A DNA stretch of 54,073 bases. It comes from Verrucomicrobiota bacterium. Its GTDB lineage: Bacteria; Verrucomicrobiota; Verrucomicrobiia; Opitutales; Intestinicryptomonadaceae. This document shows positions 44,781-52,498 of this stretch, piece by piece; the first letter of the stretch is position 1; every line of letters begins with the position of its first letter. The DNA lies in contig QALA01000085.1 in NCBI GenBank assembly GCA_003343565.1, forward strand, positions 1-54,073, given 5' to 3'. The notes under the pieces were generated by a model that was not told the origin of the DNA, searched no databases, and worked only from the letters and a program-made list of their open reading frames with translations. Position numbers and translations under genes: made by a program.

Positions 44781-45176
44781 TTAACGCTTCGAGAATTGGA
44801 ACCTCTTGCGCGCGCCGGGCTGACCGGACTTCTTGCGCTCCTTCGCCCTAGAGTCGCGCGTCAACAGCCCCTCCTTCTTGAGGGCCGCCCTCAAAGAGGC
44901 GTCGTACTTCTCAAGAGCCCTTGCCAACGCATGGCTGATGGCGCCCGCCTGGCCGACGGGACCGCCGCCCTTGACGTTTATGTCCGCGTCAACCGACGAA
45001 AGCGCGCCGGCGACTTCGAGCGGACGCATTGCAATCATCGCCAGCTGGTCGGTGTAGCAATATTCCCTCACGGGCTTGTCGTTGACCAGAATGTTGCCGC
45101 TGCCCTGCGAGAGGCGCGCGCGCGCCACGGAAGTCTTGCGGCGTCCGACGGAAACAAATATCTGTGTATCGCTCAT
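44781..45176 (-). CDS. rpsI: 30S ribosomal protein S9
   Basis: Small-subunit protein whose C-terminal tail reaches the P-site tRNA. The 131-residue product begins with the family's SVGRRKTSVARARL and has the conserved GGPVGQAGAISHALARAL block. It ends with the basic tail KERKKSGQPGARKRFQFSKR, including the terminal Lys-Arg expected near the tRNA. It starts 9 bases after the rplM stop, in the usual rplM-rpsI order. Confidence 0.97.
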   Translation of the reverse strand: MSDTQIFVSVGRRKTSVARARLSQGSGNILVNDKPVREYCYTDQLAMIAMRPLEVAGALSSVDADINVKGGGPVGQAGAISHALARALEKYDASLRAALKKEGLLTRDSRAKERKKSGQPGARKRFQFSKR

Positions 45177-45185
45177 AATAATTGA

Positions 45186-45611
45186 CTAAAAGTTGAAGGG
45201 TTGGGGCTGCTGGGCCTCGTGCTTGTGCTCCGGACCGGCGTAGACGTGGAGCTTGAGCAGCATGTCGCGCGCGAGCCTGTTCTTCGGAAGCATTCCGCGA
45301 ACGGCGTTCCGGATTATAAATTCGGGACGGCGGGCGCGAAATTCGGAAAGCTTTATATGCTTCTCGTTGCCGACATAGCCGGTGTAGAACATGTACTCCT
45401 TCTGCTCCTCCTTCTTGCCCGTCACGCGAATCTTCTCCGCATTGACGACTATGACGTGGTCGCCGCAATCGACATTGGGCGTATAGCAGGGCTTATGGCG
45501 TCCGCGCAATACGTTGGCGATCTTGACGGCAAGACGCCCAAGCACCTTATCGGAAGCATCGACCACGTACCACTGCCTCTGCTCGTTTTTCTTTGCAATA
45601 GTTGTCTTCAT
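45186..45611 (-). CDS. rplM: 50S ribosomal protein L13
   Basis: Early-assembling large-subunit protein. The 141-residue product has the signature WYVVDASDKVLGRLAVKIAN, GRHKPCYTPNVDCGDHVIVV, YTGYVGNEKHIKLSE and GMLPKNRLARDMLLKLHVY, in standard order and length. First gene of the rplM-rpsI pair. A good promoter and a leader of about 137 bases lie upstream. In other bacteria the rplM leader is a target of autoregulation by L13. Confidence 0.97.
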   Translation of the reverse strand: MKTTIAKKNEQRQWYVVDASDKVLGRLAVKIANVLRGRHKPCYTPNVDCGDHVIVVNAEKIRVTGKKEEQKEYMFYTGYVGNEKHIKLSEFRARRPEFIIRNAVRGMLPKNRLARDMLLKLHVYAGPEHKHEAQQPQPFNF

Positions 45612-45748
45612 TTAAACGATGTTTATAGTAGAGAGCCGACCGCCCCTGCCGCGCAAATCCGCGGGGTTGGCCGGACTGTTTTAGACTGTGTGGTTATTTC
45701 GACCGCCCAAGCGAATGATCGGGGACGCCTTGTGAAACGGGCGATAAG
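45612..45748 (-). promoter_or_regulatory. Leader of rplM-rpsI, possible ribosomal-protein autoregulatory site
   Basis: The predicted transcript has about 137 untranslated bases. Close to the start codon it contains CCCCGCG and CGCGGCAGGGG, which can form a bulged GC-rich stem. L13-type leaders are known in other bacteria, but I cannot match this to a specific covariance model. Confidence 0.3.
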
Positions 45749-45754
45749 CCGCGA

Positions 45755-45783
45755 ATAACACAACAGTGCGCAAATATTGTCAA
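45755..45783 (-). promoter_or_regulatory. Sigma-70 type promoter of rplM-rpsI
   Basis: On the minus strand an exact TTGACA (45778-45783) is followed after exactly 17 bases by TGTTAT (45755-45760; four of six match TATAAT). This is the best promoter match in the window. Confidence 0.6.
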
Positions 45784-45981
45784 GAAGTTTTTTAATTTTT
45801 GACGGCCTTTTTGCCGAAAAAACTTTTCCGGGGCCGACGCCCCACTCAAAAATGCCTTGCTAAAAAAATCGGCCCCTCTTCGCGCTCTATCCGCGCGCTG
45901 CGCTTGGCGCGGCGCCACGGGAGCCGCCGGCGCGCTGTCGGCATGTCTCGGCGCGGCGCCGGCCGCGCGCGGGCAAAGCGC
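45784..45981. other. GC-rich spacer between rplM promoter and trxA terminator
   Basis: No gene or repeat recognised. Dense GCGC content makes several spurious open frames on both strands. Confidence 0.5.
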
Positions 45982-46016
45982 AAAAAAAAAACGGCCTCCG
46001 CACAAACCGGAAGCCG
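45982..46016 (-). terminator. Rho-independent terminator after trxA
   Basis: On the minus strand CGGCTTCCG (46008-46016) pairs with CGGAGGCCG (45992-46000), a 9-base stem with one G-T wobble and a 7-base loop, followed by ten T residues (45982-45991). It begins 36 bases after the trxA stop and is the clearest intrinsic terminator in the window. Confidence 0.85.
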
Positions 46017-46052
46017 CACGAAAAAAAATCCGAACCGGAGCAAACGCGAAGG

Positions 46053-46373
46053 CTATGCAAGCTCTGCAAGCTTTGCCTTCAAAGCGTCCTTCGTCGTCAT
46101 TCCCGCCGCGCCGACGCGCTCCCCCTTGCGGAAGAATATTATGGTGGGAATGGAGTGCACGCCGTAGCGCTGCGCCAATTCGGGAGACTCGTCCACATTA
46201 ACTTTGCAAACCGCGGCCGAGTCGCCCATTTCGTCCGCAAGCGCGTCGATTGTCGGCGCGAGCATCTTGCACGGGCCGCACCACGGCGCCCAGAAATCGA
46301 CCAAAACGGGTTTGTCGAGCGATATAACAGCGTCAAAATTAGACGAATTGAGATTTTGAACTTTGTCTGACAT
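46053..46373 (-). CDS. trxA: Thioredoxin
   Basis: Cytoplasmic disulfide reductase. From the ATG at 46371-46373 the 106-residue product has the active site WAPWCGPCK (Cys32 and Cys35) and the cis-proline region SIPTIIFFRKGE, in a protein of exactly thioredoxin length with no signal peptide. The upstream open frame (28 codons) is non-homologous. It follows the small Pro/Ser/Ala-rich membrane protein gene by about 120 bases and ends at a strong terminator. Confidence 0.96.
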   Translation of the reverse strand: MSDKVQNLNSSNFDAVISLDKPVLVDFWAPWCGPCKMLAPTIDALADEMGDSAAVCKVNVDESPELAQRYGVHSIPTIIFFRKGERVGAAGMTTKDALKAKLAELA

Positions 46374-46497
46374 AATTTTTAACTTTTCTTGATTGTGACA
46401 GTCCAAGCGCGGCAAAAGTTCCGCCGTCCGCGCGCTCCGATCCGACGGGGAATGCAAGGCGCGTAGATATGCGGCAAAGCTCCGCCGGCGCCGGGAA

Positions 46498-46884
46498 TTA
46501 AACGTCGAGAATTATAAGAACCGCAAACGCTATCGCCACGACCGCCGACAGCGCGTCCACCAAAACCGCACCGGCCGACGGACCCGAATTATGTTCGACG
46601 CGAGGCGCGGAAACAACATGCGGAGCCGAACTCGGCCGCGCACGGGGAACGGGGGACGAGGCGGCAAACGCTTTTGAGGTATCCGCCTTCGGAAGGGAAA
46701 TCGACGGAGCGGATACGCCCGGCACGACGGATTCCGGCGCGGAGGGAAGCGGCGCCTTCGGAAGCGCGGGAGCCTGGGGCTCCGCGGAGGCCTCCTTGAC
46801 GGAGAAATCCGGCTTGATGGCGTCCAAATTTTGCGTGGTTCCCGCATCGGAAGCGGGAGTTTTGTTTTCGTTGCTGTCTTCCAT
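46498..46884 (-). CDS. Small proline/alanine/serine-rich protein with C-terminal membrane helix
   Basis: Not recognised as a family. From the ATG at 46882-46884 (MEDSNENKTPASDAGTTQ) the 128-residue product is hydrophilic and low-complexity for about 100 residues (APALPKAPLPSAPESV and similar). It ends in one hydrophobic helix, AGAVLVDALSAVVAIAFAVL, followed by IILDV. This is a tail-anchored or single-span topology with most of the protein probably in the cytoplasm. The frame extends 14 codons upstream. It lies between trxA and the divergent prfB. The bias in composition could also come from chance in GC-rich DNA, but the hydrophobic C terminus supports a real gene. Confidence 0.55.
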   Translation of the reverse strand: MEDSNENKTPASDAGTTQNLDAIKPDFSVKEASAEPQAPALPKAPLPSAPESVVPGVSAPSISLPKADTSKAFAASSPVPRARPSSAPHVVSAPRVEHNSGPSAGAVLVDALSAVVAIAFAVLIILDV

Positions 46885-47044
46885 AGTCGTTATTGCCAAG
46901 CGCCGCGGGAGGCGGCCCAAATTCAAGCGCGTCCCCCGCCCGTTGTTTCAATCTGAAATGTTATAACCATTATTCACAATCAAAATCCCATATCAAGCTT
47001 TTTTGTGTTGATATTTCCCCAGCGAAAAAAATAGTATGGGCGGC

Positions 47045-48188
47045 ATGATTGTAGATTCGGAAATAAAGTCGGCGGCGGAAAGCCTGAACAGGAGAATGTC
47101 GCAGTTATGGAGGTTTCTTTGACCTGCCGGCAAAGTTGTCGGAAATAGAGAAGCTGGAGCGCGAGATGTCCGCGCCCTCATTTTGGGACAGCCAGGCGCA
47201 GGCGCAAAAGACGGTAGCCGAACTTGCGCGCTTAAAGAGGGTCGTCGAATCGCCGCGGACGCTGAAGGCCTCGCTGGACGACTTCAACGCGCTCATCGAG
47301 CTTGCGGAGGATTCGGAGGACGACCCGTCGCTCTCGGAAGAGCTTTCGCAGGAGGCGGCCAAACTCTCCGAAGCCTTCGACAGGGCGGAAATAGAGTCGT
47401 TCTTGAGCGGCCCGCTGGATTCCAACGGAGCCATCGTCACCATACACGCCGGCGCGGGCGGCACGGAAAGTTGCGACTGGGCCGACATGCTCTTGCGCAT
47501 GTACATGCGCTGGTGCGAAAGAAACGACTACAAGACCGAGATAGAGGACATTCAGGAGGGCGAAGAGGCTGGAATATCCCGCGTGACGTTCCGGATAATC
47601 GGCGCAAACGCATACGGCTACGCAAAGGCCGAACGCGGGGTGCACAGGCTCGTGCGAATCAGCCCGTTCGACTCTAACAGACGCCGCCACACGTCGTTCG
47701 CCTCGGTCGACGTAATAGCGGAAATAGAGGACGATATCGACATAGAAATCAAAGACGAAGACATTAGAATAGACACGTACCGCTCCAGCGGCAAGGGCGG
47801 CCAGCACGTCAACAAGACAGACAGCGCAGTTAGGATAACGCATCTCGAAACGGGAATAGTCGTCTCCTGCCAAAACGAGCGTTCGCAACTGAAGAACAAG
47901 CAGAGCGCGATGAAAATACTCAAGAGCCGCCTGTACGAAAAGCGGCTCGACCAAAAGCGCGCCGAAATGGACAGGTTTTACGGCCAAAAGGGGGAAATTT
48001 CCTGGGGTAATCAAATACGTAGCTACGTGTTTCAGCCCTACCAAATGGTAAAGGATCTGCGCACCGGCGCGCAAACCGGAGACGTGCAGTCCGTTATGGA
48101 CGGCGACATCGACATGTTCATAAACGCATGGCTGCGCGCCGGCTGCCCGACCGCGCGCAATAAGAACTTCGCAGAAGAAGAGGAATAG
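47045..48188 (+). CDS. prfB: Peptide chain release factor 2 (programmed +1 frameshift)
   Basis: Recognises UGA and UAA stop codons and releases the finished peptide. A 25-codon first frame from the ATG at 47045 ends at CTT TGA (47117-47122). A +1 shift at CTT continues at GAC (47121) for 355 codons, giving 380 residues. The downstream part has the stop-codon recognition tripeptide SPF (VRISPFDSNRRRHTSF, RF2-specific) and the catalytic GGQ (SSGKGGQHVNKTDSAVRI). An in-frame ATG at 47036 (MGGMIVDSE) is an alternative start. TTGATA (47008-47013) and TAGTAT (47032-47037) could be its promoter, but that would leave almost no leader. Divergent from the small membrane protein gene. Confidence 0.95.
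47111..47123 (+). promoter_or_regulatory. prfB: RF2 autoregulatory +1 frameshift site
   Basis: The sequence GGAGGTTTCTTTGAC places a Shine-Dalgarno-like GGAGG (47109-47113) three bases before CTT-TGA-C, the same arrangement as in E. coli prfB. Low RF2 slows termination at TGA and lets the ribosome slip forward on CTT into the second frame. Confidence 0.92.
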
Positions 48189-48226
48189 TCCGCGCGGGAC
48201 AACGCTTGCGTGCGTATCGCAATTCC

Positions 48227-48741
48227 GCGTGAAAACTCCTCGCACCTTACCGCAACGCGCGCACATTTCGCCGCGAATCCTCGCGCGTGTAATAGCGTGT
48301 AATATGCATATGTAATTCCCTCCTTCCCCGCACCAAAACGCCGGGCCGATACGCGCGCTTCCTTCGCCTTGAGCGCAATCGCCACAAGCGCGCATCAAAA
48401 TCGCATCGGCCGCATTTTGCGTTTCGCGTGAAAACTTCCGCAGAGCGCACCCAACCCCGCGCGTATTTCTATACATTTCCAATGTCCCCCCTCGCGCACG
48501 CGATATGTTATTGTAATATACATATGCCATTTCCCCTTTCCCCGCGCGCAAAACGTCGGACCGATACGCGCGCTCCATTCGCCTTGAGCGCAATCGCCGC
48601 AAGCGCGCATCAAAACCGCATCGGCCGCATTTTGCGTTCTGTGTAAAAACTTCCGCACACCGCGCCCAACCCCGCGCGCAACTTTCCGCATTTCCGACGC
48701 GCCCGCGCGCGCGATACGCATATGCCAATTCCTTGCGCACA
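48227..48741. repeat. Tandem repeat of about 210 bp, two full copies and one partial
   Basis: Copies begin near 48227, 48428 and 48641. The best-conserved part, from CCGATACGCGCGC through CCTTGAGCGCAATCGCC and CGCATCGGCCGCATTTTGCG to AAAAACTTCCGCA, lies at 48346-48441 and 48561-48657 and differs at about 8 of 97 positions. A second conserved spot, CATATG followed by a pyrimidine-rich run, occurs at 48307, 48521 and 48718. The repeats fill nearly all of the 640-base spacer after prfB. Copies are too long and too few for CRISPR. Confidence 0.8.
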
Positions 48742-48828
48742 TTTCATTTTGCGCCCGCCGCACAATTCTAAAAAAAGAATTTGCCAAGATTTTGCCAAAC
48801 GCCAATAATGCGCAAATAGTGCAAAAAA

Positions 48829-49323
48829 ATGTTTGAATGGCAGATAAAACCGCTTGCGAAAAAATCGGCGGGTTCTGAGCGAGAAATCAGAACCGGCGAC
48901 CGCGTCGTGTGCGCGGTATTCGCGGACGAGCTCGGAAACCTCGACAGGCTCGACTTTCTCAAAGACGAATTCGACGCCTCCAAAATACCCGGCAAGCCGA
49001 TCGGCAAATGGGAGAGAATCGTCAGCGACGACCCGGACGCCGACGAGCGCGCCGCAAAGAAAATCGCCCTCGCAAGCTCCGAGGACTTTTTCATATCGCT
49101 CTTCGACAACGCCGTGGAAGTCGAGCAGACCGACGCAATCAAGCAGATATTCGCGCTGCTTCTTGAGCGCAAGAGAATTATCCGCCCTCTCGGAAGGCCG
49201 TCGCGCGGATTTCAAAAATACGTCCACGCGGCGACAAAGCGGGAATTCGACGTCCCGCAAAAAAACATCGACGAAGAGCTCATACTCAAAATACGCACCC
49301 AGCTTGCCAGCATAATAATTTAA
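48829..49323 (+). CDS. Conserved-looking hypothetical protein of 164 residues
   Basis: Function unknown. The product is soluble, with no signal peptide or membrane segment. It begins MFEWQIKPLAKKSAGSEREI and runs through GDRVVCAVFADELGNLDRLD, GKWERIVSDDPDADERAAKK and AIKQIFALLLERKRIIRPL. The pattern (a W-x-I-x-P start, a G-x-x-V strand, a conserved tryptophan, then an ALLLERKR helix) recalls an uncharacterised family of Planctomycetes and Verrucomicrobia proteins I have seen before, in which a pair of cysteines is often present near the N terminus; none is here. It is the first gene of a three-gene plus-strand operon with a lipoprotein and an M23 peptidase. Confidence 0.7.
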   Translation: MFEWQIKPLAKKSAGSEREIRTGDRVVCAVFADELGNLDRLDFLKDEFDASKIPGKPIGKWERIVSDDPDADERAAKKIALASSEDFFISLFDNAVEVEQTDAIKQIFALLLERKRIIRPLGRPSRGFQKYVHAATKREFDVPQKNIDEELILKIRTQLASIII

Positions 49324-49344
49324 CGCAACAATTCCAATACCGAC

Positions 49345-49854
49345 ATGAAAAGGCTTATACAAACCGCACTCTGCGCGCTCGCGCTCCTCGGCCTATCGGG
49401 CTGTGAAGACGACGACATGAAACTTATAACCTTCCACATAGCAAACGCGCGCGGCGTGCTGGCGGGAGTTTCGAGAACGAGCGAGACCATGCCGACAAGC
49501 GGCTTTTCCGTCGTGTCGAAAAACGAGCACTTCATGTACAGTGGAGATTTGGTCGGCGTGCAGCTCGGACAGGTCCGCCTGCCCGACAACTCGCGCGAGA
49601 TAGGCTTCATATTCCAGTGCGACAACCGCGGAACGACGCGCCTATTCCAGGCCACGGCGGCAAACATGGGCGCCTTCATAGTCGTCAAATACAACGGCGA
49701 AACAATAGGATTGCGCCAGATAGACATGGCGATATCGGACGGGATACTGTTCGCGGTGAGCGAATGTCCGCCGGACACCGATTTGCACAAGAAGGTCGAA
49801 GAGATGAACAACGACATAAGGAGCGTAAACGAGTTCAAGATGACCTTGAAATAA
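49345..49854 (+). CDS. Lipoprotein with SecD head-domain-like segment
   Basis: Predicted lipoprotein of 169 residues: signal peptide MKRLIQTALCALALLG with lipobox LSGC (Cys21). After the acidic start of the mature protein (EDDDM, so inner-membrane retention by an Asp at +2 is not indicated: the residue after Cys is Glu), residues 60-140 read GVQLGQVRLPDNSREIGFIF, then TRLFQATAANMGAFIVVKYN, then GETIGLRQIDMAISDGILFA. This resembles the periplasmic P1 head region of SecD (the FTxxTxxNxGxxLAIVLDG block), without SecD membrane segments. The resemblance is by eye only. It starts 21 bases after the hypothetical gene and ends one base before the M23 peptidase start. Confidence 0.75.
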   Translation: MKRLIQTALCALALLGLSGCEDDDMKLITFHIANARGVLAGVSRTSETMPTSGFSVVSKNEHFMYSGDLVGVQLGQVRLPDNSREIGFIFQCDNRGTTRLFQATAANMGAFIVVKYNGETIGLRQIDMAISDGILFAVSECPPDTDLHKKVEEMNNDIRSVNEFKMTLK

Positions 49855-49855
49855 G

Positions 49856-50842
49856 ATGCGCCCACTAATCGCAATCCTCCTGTGGCTCGCGGCGACGGCG
49901 GCGGCGCAAGAAAGGCTTTCCTGGCCGACCGAATCGAAGGAGTTTGCCAACGGCGCCCCGTATGCCGAATTTATCCAGCCTACCGCGTCGGGGGCGCCCG
50001 AAAGCGGGCTCTTTGGAGACGTTCGCAACGGCGGATACAAATTTCACGAGGGAATCGACATCAAGTCCGTGCGCCGCGACAGGAAGGGCGAACCGTTGGA
50101 CGACATTCTCTGCGCGATGGACGGCGTGGTCAAATGCGTCAACCGCATAGGCGGAAACAGCGGATACGGGCGCTACATAGTCGTCTCGCACCCGCAGCTT
50201 GACGTGGAGGTTTACACGCTGTACGCGCATCTTGCCGAAATAGACGCCGCGGCCGTTCCTGGCGCCGCAGTCAAATCCGGCCAGCGGCTGGGAAAGATGG
50301 GCAGAAGCGCAAACTACGGAATAGGCAAGCAGCAGGCGCACCTGCACTTTGAAATAGGGCTTAGAATTTCCGATTCGTTCGAAACGTGGTACAGGTCGAA
50401 ACGCTACAAGGAGCGCAATTTCTTCGGCAACTACAACGGAATGAACCTTACGGGCTTCGATCCGCTGGAATTTTTCCAAAAGGCCGCGGCGGGGAAGATT
50501 TCCAACGGAATTGCAAAGCACATTTCCGACATGCCTACCGCATTCGTGGCGCGCGTCTACACCAAAAAGACGCCAGACTTTGCAAAGATGTACCCCGCCC
50601 TGTGCGACATGTCCGGCCACTCCGGAGCTTGGGACATACACATGACATGGTTTGGGCTGATAAAAAAAATGGAGCGGCCGAAGGAAATTTCGAAAAGCTG
50701 GAGAGAGGGCGACGTTGAAATAATAAAGGTCAATCCCGCGGAGCTGAACAGGAAATGCCGCAAGATGCTAATCAAAAATCGCAAGGGCGAATACAAGCCA
50801 AACGAGGCGTTTAAGGAGTTTCTGCGCGCCGTATTCATATGA
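49856..50842 (+). CDS. M23 family metallopeptidase (LytM-type)
   Basis: Predicted secreted peptidoglycan endopeptidase. The 328-residue product has a short signal peptide (MRPLIAILLWLAATAAAQ) and an M23 domain with zinc ligands His64 and Asp68 (KFHEGIDIK) and the HxH pair His162/His164 (QAHLHFEIGL), plus the GYGRYIVVSHPQLDVEVYTL and YAHLAEI segments. The active site is complete, so it should be catalytic rather than an EnvC-like activator. After the domain (about residue 215) comes a further 110-residue C-terminal region of no known family. Its ATG lies one base after the lipoprotein stop, suggesting translational coupling. Confidence 0.9.
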   Translation: MRPLIAILLWLAATAAAQERLSWPTESKEFANGAPYAEFIQPTASGAPESGLFGDVRNGGYKFHEGIDIKSVRRDRKGEPLDDILCAMDGVVKCVNRIGGNSGYGRYIVVSHPQLDVEVYTLYAHLAEIDAAAVPGAAVKSGQRLGKMGRSANYGIGKQQAHLHFEIGLRISDSFETWYRSKRYKERNFFGNYNGMNLTGFDPLEFFQKAAAGKISNGIAKHISDMPTAFVARVYTKKTPDFAKMYPALCDMSGHSGAWDIHMTWFGLIKKMERPKEISKSWREGDVEIIKVNPAELNRKCRKMLIKNRKGEYKPNEAFKEFLRAVFI

Positions 50843-51439
50843 CGCGCGACGCGGCGCAAATTTCCGCGCGCGCATTGTAGGCACACCGACGCGCAGACGC
50901 GCGCTTGAAAAAAATTCCGGGCGGAGGCGATTTGCAAAGCCGAAAATTCCGCATGCCAAAGGGATTTCCCGACGCCGATTTCCAAGCCGTATGGACAGGT
51001 TTGCCTTTGCAAACATGAAAGGGCGGTTGGAAAATGTGCCCGCCGCAATAGTCCGCGGCAATTCCGTTTAAATATCCCAAAATTTTTTATTGTTCTGCGC
51101 AATGAACCGCTTGCAAATTTGCCACAAAAATTTCATCGCAATTTTGCCCGACGCGCGCCTTTCCTTCCGCATTTTCATCGTTTATTTTCCCCTGCAAAAT
51201 GCGCGCGCCCTTTTCGCGCATGCGCGACTTGCGCTCTCTCCATATCCCGATTTGCCATTTCGCAAAATGGAAGGCGGAATCTCGCAAAAAACAACCACGC
51301 AATAAAATTACGGCGCAATAAAAAAATTTTCCCGAACAAAAAAATGCTCAATATGCGAATTGCAACGCATAGCGACGCTATCCGAATATTTCGCGCAAAA
51401 AGAAATTCCCGTACGCAAAGTGCGGCGAAGAGCAAAGCT
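50843..51439. other. Convergent intergenic region, no gene seen
   Basis: About 600 bases between the M23 gene and queE. GC-rich at the left and AT-rich from about 51070, with many gcgca and aaaatt words. GCGC-AGAC-GCGC followed by TTGAAAAAAA near 50899-50917 is a poor terminator candidate for the M23 gene. No repeat longer than chance was noticed. Confidence 0.5.
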
Positions 51440-52057
51440 TCAACGCGCAAAATAATTTTTGTGCATTTGCCAGCCCGCGCGAAAAATACCCCCGCGGGAT
51501 TTTACCGTCCGGCAAATGAAGTCCAACAGCTCCCTATCGCCGGCGCGCGACCATTCCGGGTGCAGCCAAACGGCTTTCGCGTTCTTCGCAAGGGCCAGTA
51601 TCTCATCGTATCGCGCCATATCGGACGGCTCCGAAATAATCAGCTTGATTTCGTCCGCGCGGGCCGCCGCCGAAGGCTCCGTGCGCGCAAAAAGTTTCGG
51701 GCTTGCCGCGACCCAATCGAACGCCGCCTCCGACTCGTCGAGCGGCAGAGTTGCGGAAGTCTCCAAATGCGCCGCAATATTGGCCGATTTCAATCCCTCC
51801 GCCAGCGGCGCAAGGTCGAACATGCACGGCTCCCCTCCGGTAATCACCGCCATTTTCGCGCCGGACTGCGCGGCGGAGGCGACCAGCTCCGAAACCGGCA
51901 AAGTTTCGGAGGGCTCCCCACTCCAAGCGTACTTTGAATCGCACCACGGGCAGCGCACATTGCAGCCAAACAGGCGTATGAAATAGGCCGCGCGCCCGCA
52001 ATGCAGGCCCTCGCCCTGTATGGAAAAAAATCGCTCGCTCAGCGGATAGAATTGCAT
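51440..52057 (-). CDS. queE: 7-carboxy-7-deazaguanine synthase
   Basis: Radical SAM enzyme that turns 6-carboxytetrahydropterin into 7-carboxy-7-deazaguanine in queuosine precursor synthesis. The 205-residue product has SIQGEGLHCGRAAYFIRL and the 4Fe-4S ligands Cys32, Cys36 and Cys39 in FGCNVRCPWCDSKYAW, followed by VITGGEPCMFDL (SAM-binding GGEP). Length is right for QueE. It starts 6 bases after queD. queC and queF are outside the window. Confidence 0.92.
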   Translation of the reverse strand: MQFYPLSERFFSIQGEGLHCGRAAYFIRLFGCNVRCPWCDSKYAWSGEPSETLPVSELVASAAQSGAKMAVITGGEPCMFDLAPLAEGLKSANIAAHLETSATLPLDESEAAFDWVAASPKLFARTEPSAAARADEIKLIISEPSDMARYDEILALAKNAKAVWLHPEWSRAGDRELLDFICRTVKSRGGIFRAGWQMHKNYFAR

Positions 52058-52063
52058 GCGGCG

Positions 52064-52498
52064 CTATGCGTCGGCGGAGTACTCCGCGGAGTTTTTCTTG
52101 TCCTCGCTCACTCTCACGGAGAGCACGCGGACACGGTTGGAGGTGCACTCGCGCACGAGAGCGTCGAACACGCCGTAGAGGTGGCGCGCCAATCCCTCGC
52201 AGGAGCACTGCTCCACGAGATAGATCCTCCACGCCTGCGGAGCGGCGGCCACAAGAGCCTCGCGGAGCGGATCGTCTTTGGACAGCACGCACGCGTGGTC
52301 CAAATGCTCGTCAATCCACCCGCCTATGAATTTCAATTTCCCAAAGTCCACCACGAATCCGTTTTCGTCGGGCGCGTCGCAGGCGAAAGTCAGCGTTATG
52401 TCCCAGTTGTGTCCGTGCAGAAAAAAGCACCGGCCGTCGTGCAAGTGCTGGCGGTGGGCAAAGGGAATGTCGAAGTAGGTTTTGGAGCACGTCAGCAT
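52064..52498 (-). CDS. queD: 6-carboxy-5,6,7,8-tetrahydropterin synthase
   Basis: Converts dihydroneopterin triphosphate to 6-carboxytetrahydropterin, the step before QueE. The 144-residue product has the zinc histidines His15, His28 and His30 (FDIPFAHRQHL and FLHGHNWDITL) with the catalytic cysteine at position 24, three residues before LHGH as in E. coli QueD. The C-terminal part carries the EQCSCEGLARHLYGVF helix. The start overlaps the 3' end of the M20 peptidase gene by 7 bases, and queE follows at 6 bases, so the three are one transcription unit. Confidence 0.92.
   Translation of the reverse strand: MLTCSKTYFDIPFAHRQHLHDGRCFFLHGHNWDITLTFACDAPDENGFVVDFGKLKFIGGWIDEHLDHACVLSKDDPLREALVAAAPQAWRIYLVEQCSCEGLARHLYGVFDALVRECTSNRVRVLSVRVSEDKKNSAEYSADA

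Noticed and set aside
47136..48188. prfB as an unshifted gene starting at TTG 47136
   Set aside because: The upstream in-frame segment with the CTT-TGA-C site is the standard RF2 arrangement, so the full gene starts at 47045 (or 47036).
47232..48740. A 502-codon minus-strand open frame opposite prfB
   Set aside because: Most of it is antisense to RF2. Its repeated protein segments only reflect the tandem DNA repeat at 48.2-48.7 kb.
48227..48741. CRISPR array
   Set aside because: Units are about 210 bases, only two to three copies, with mismatches throughout and no spacers; no cas genes are present.
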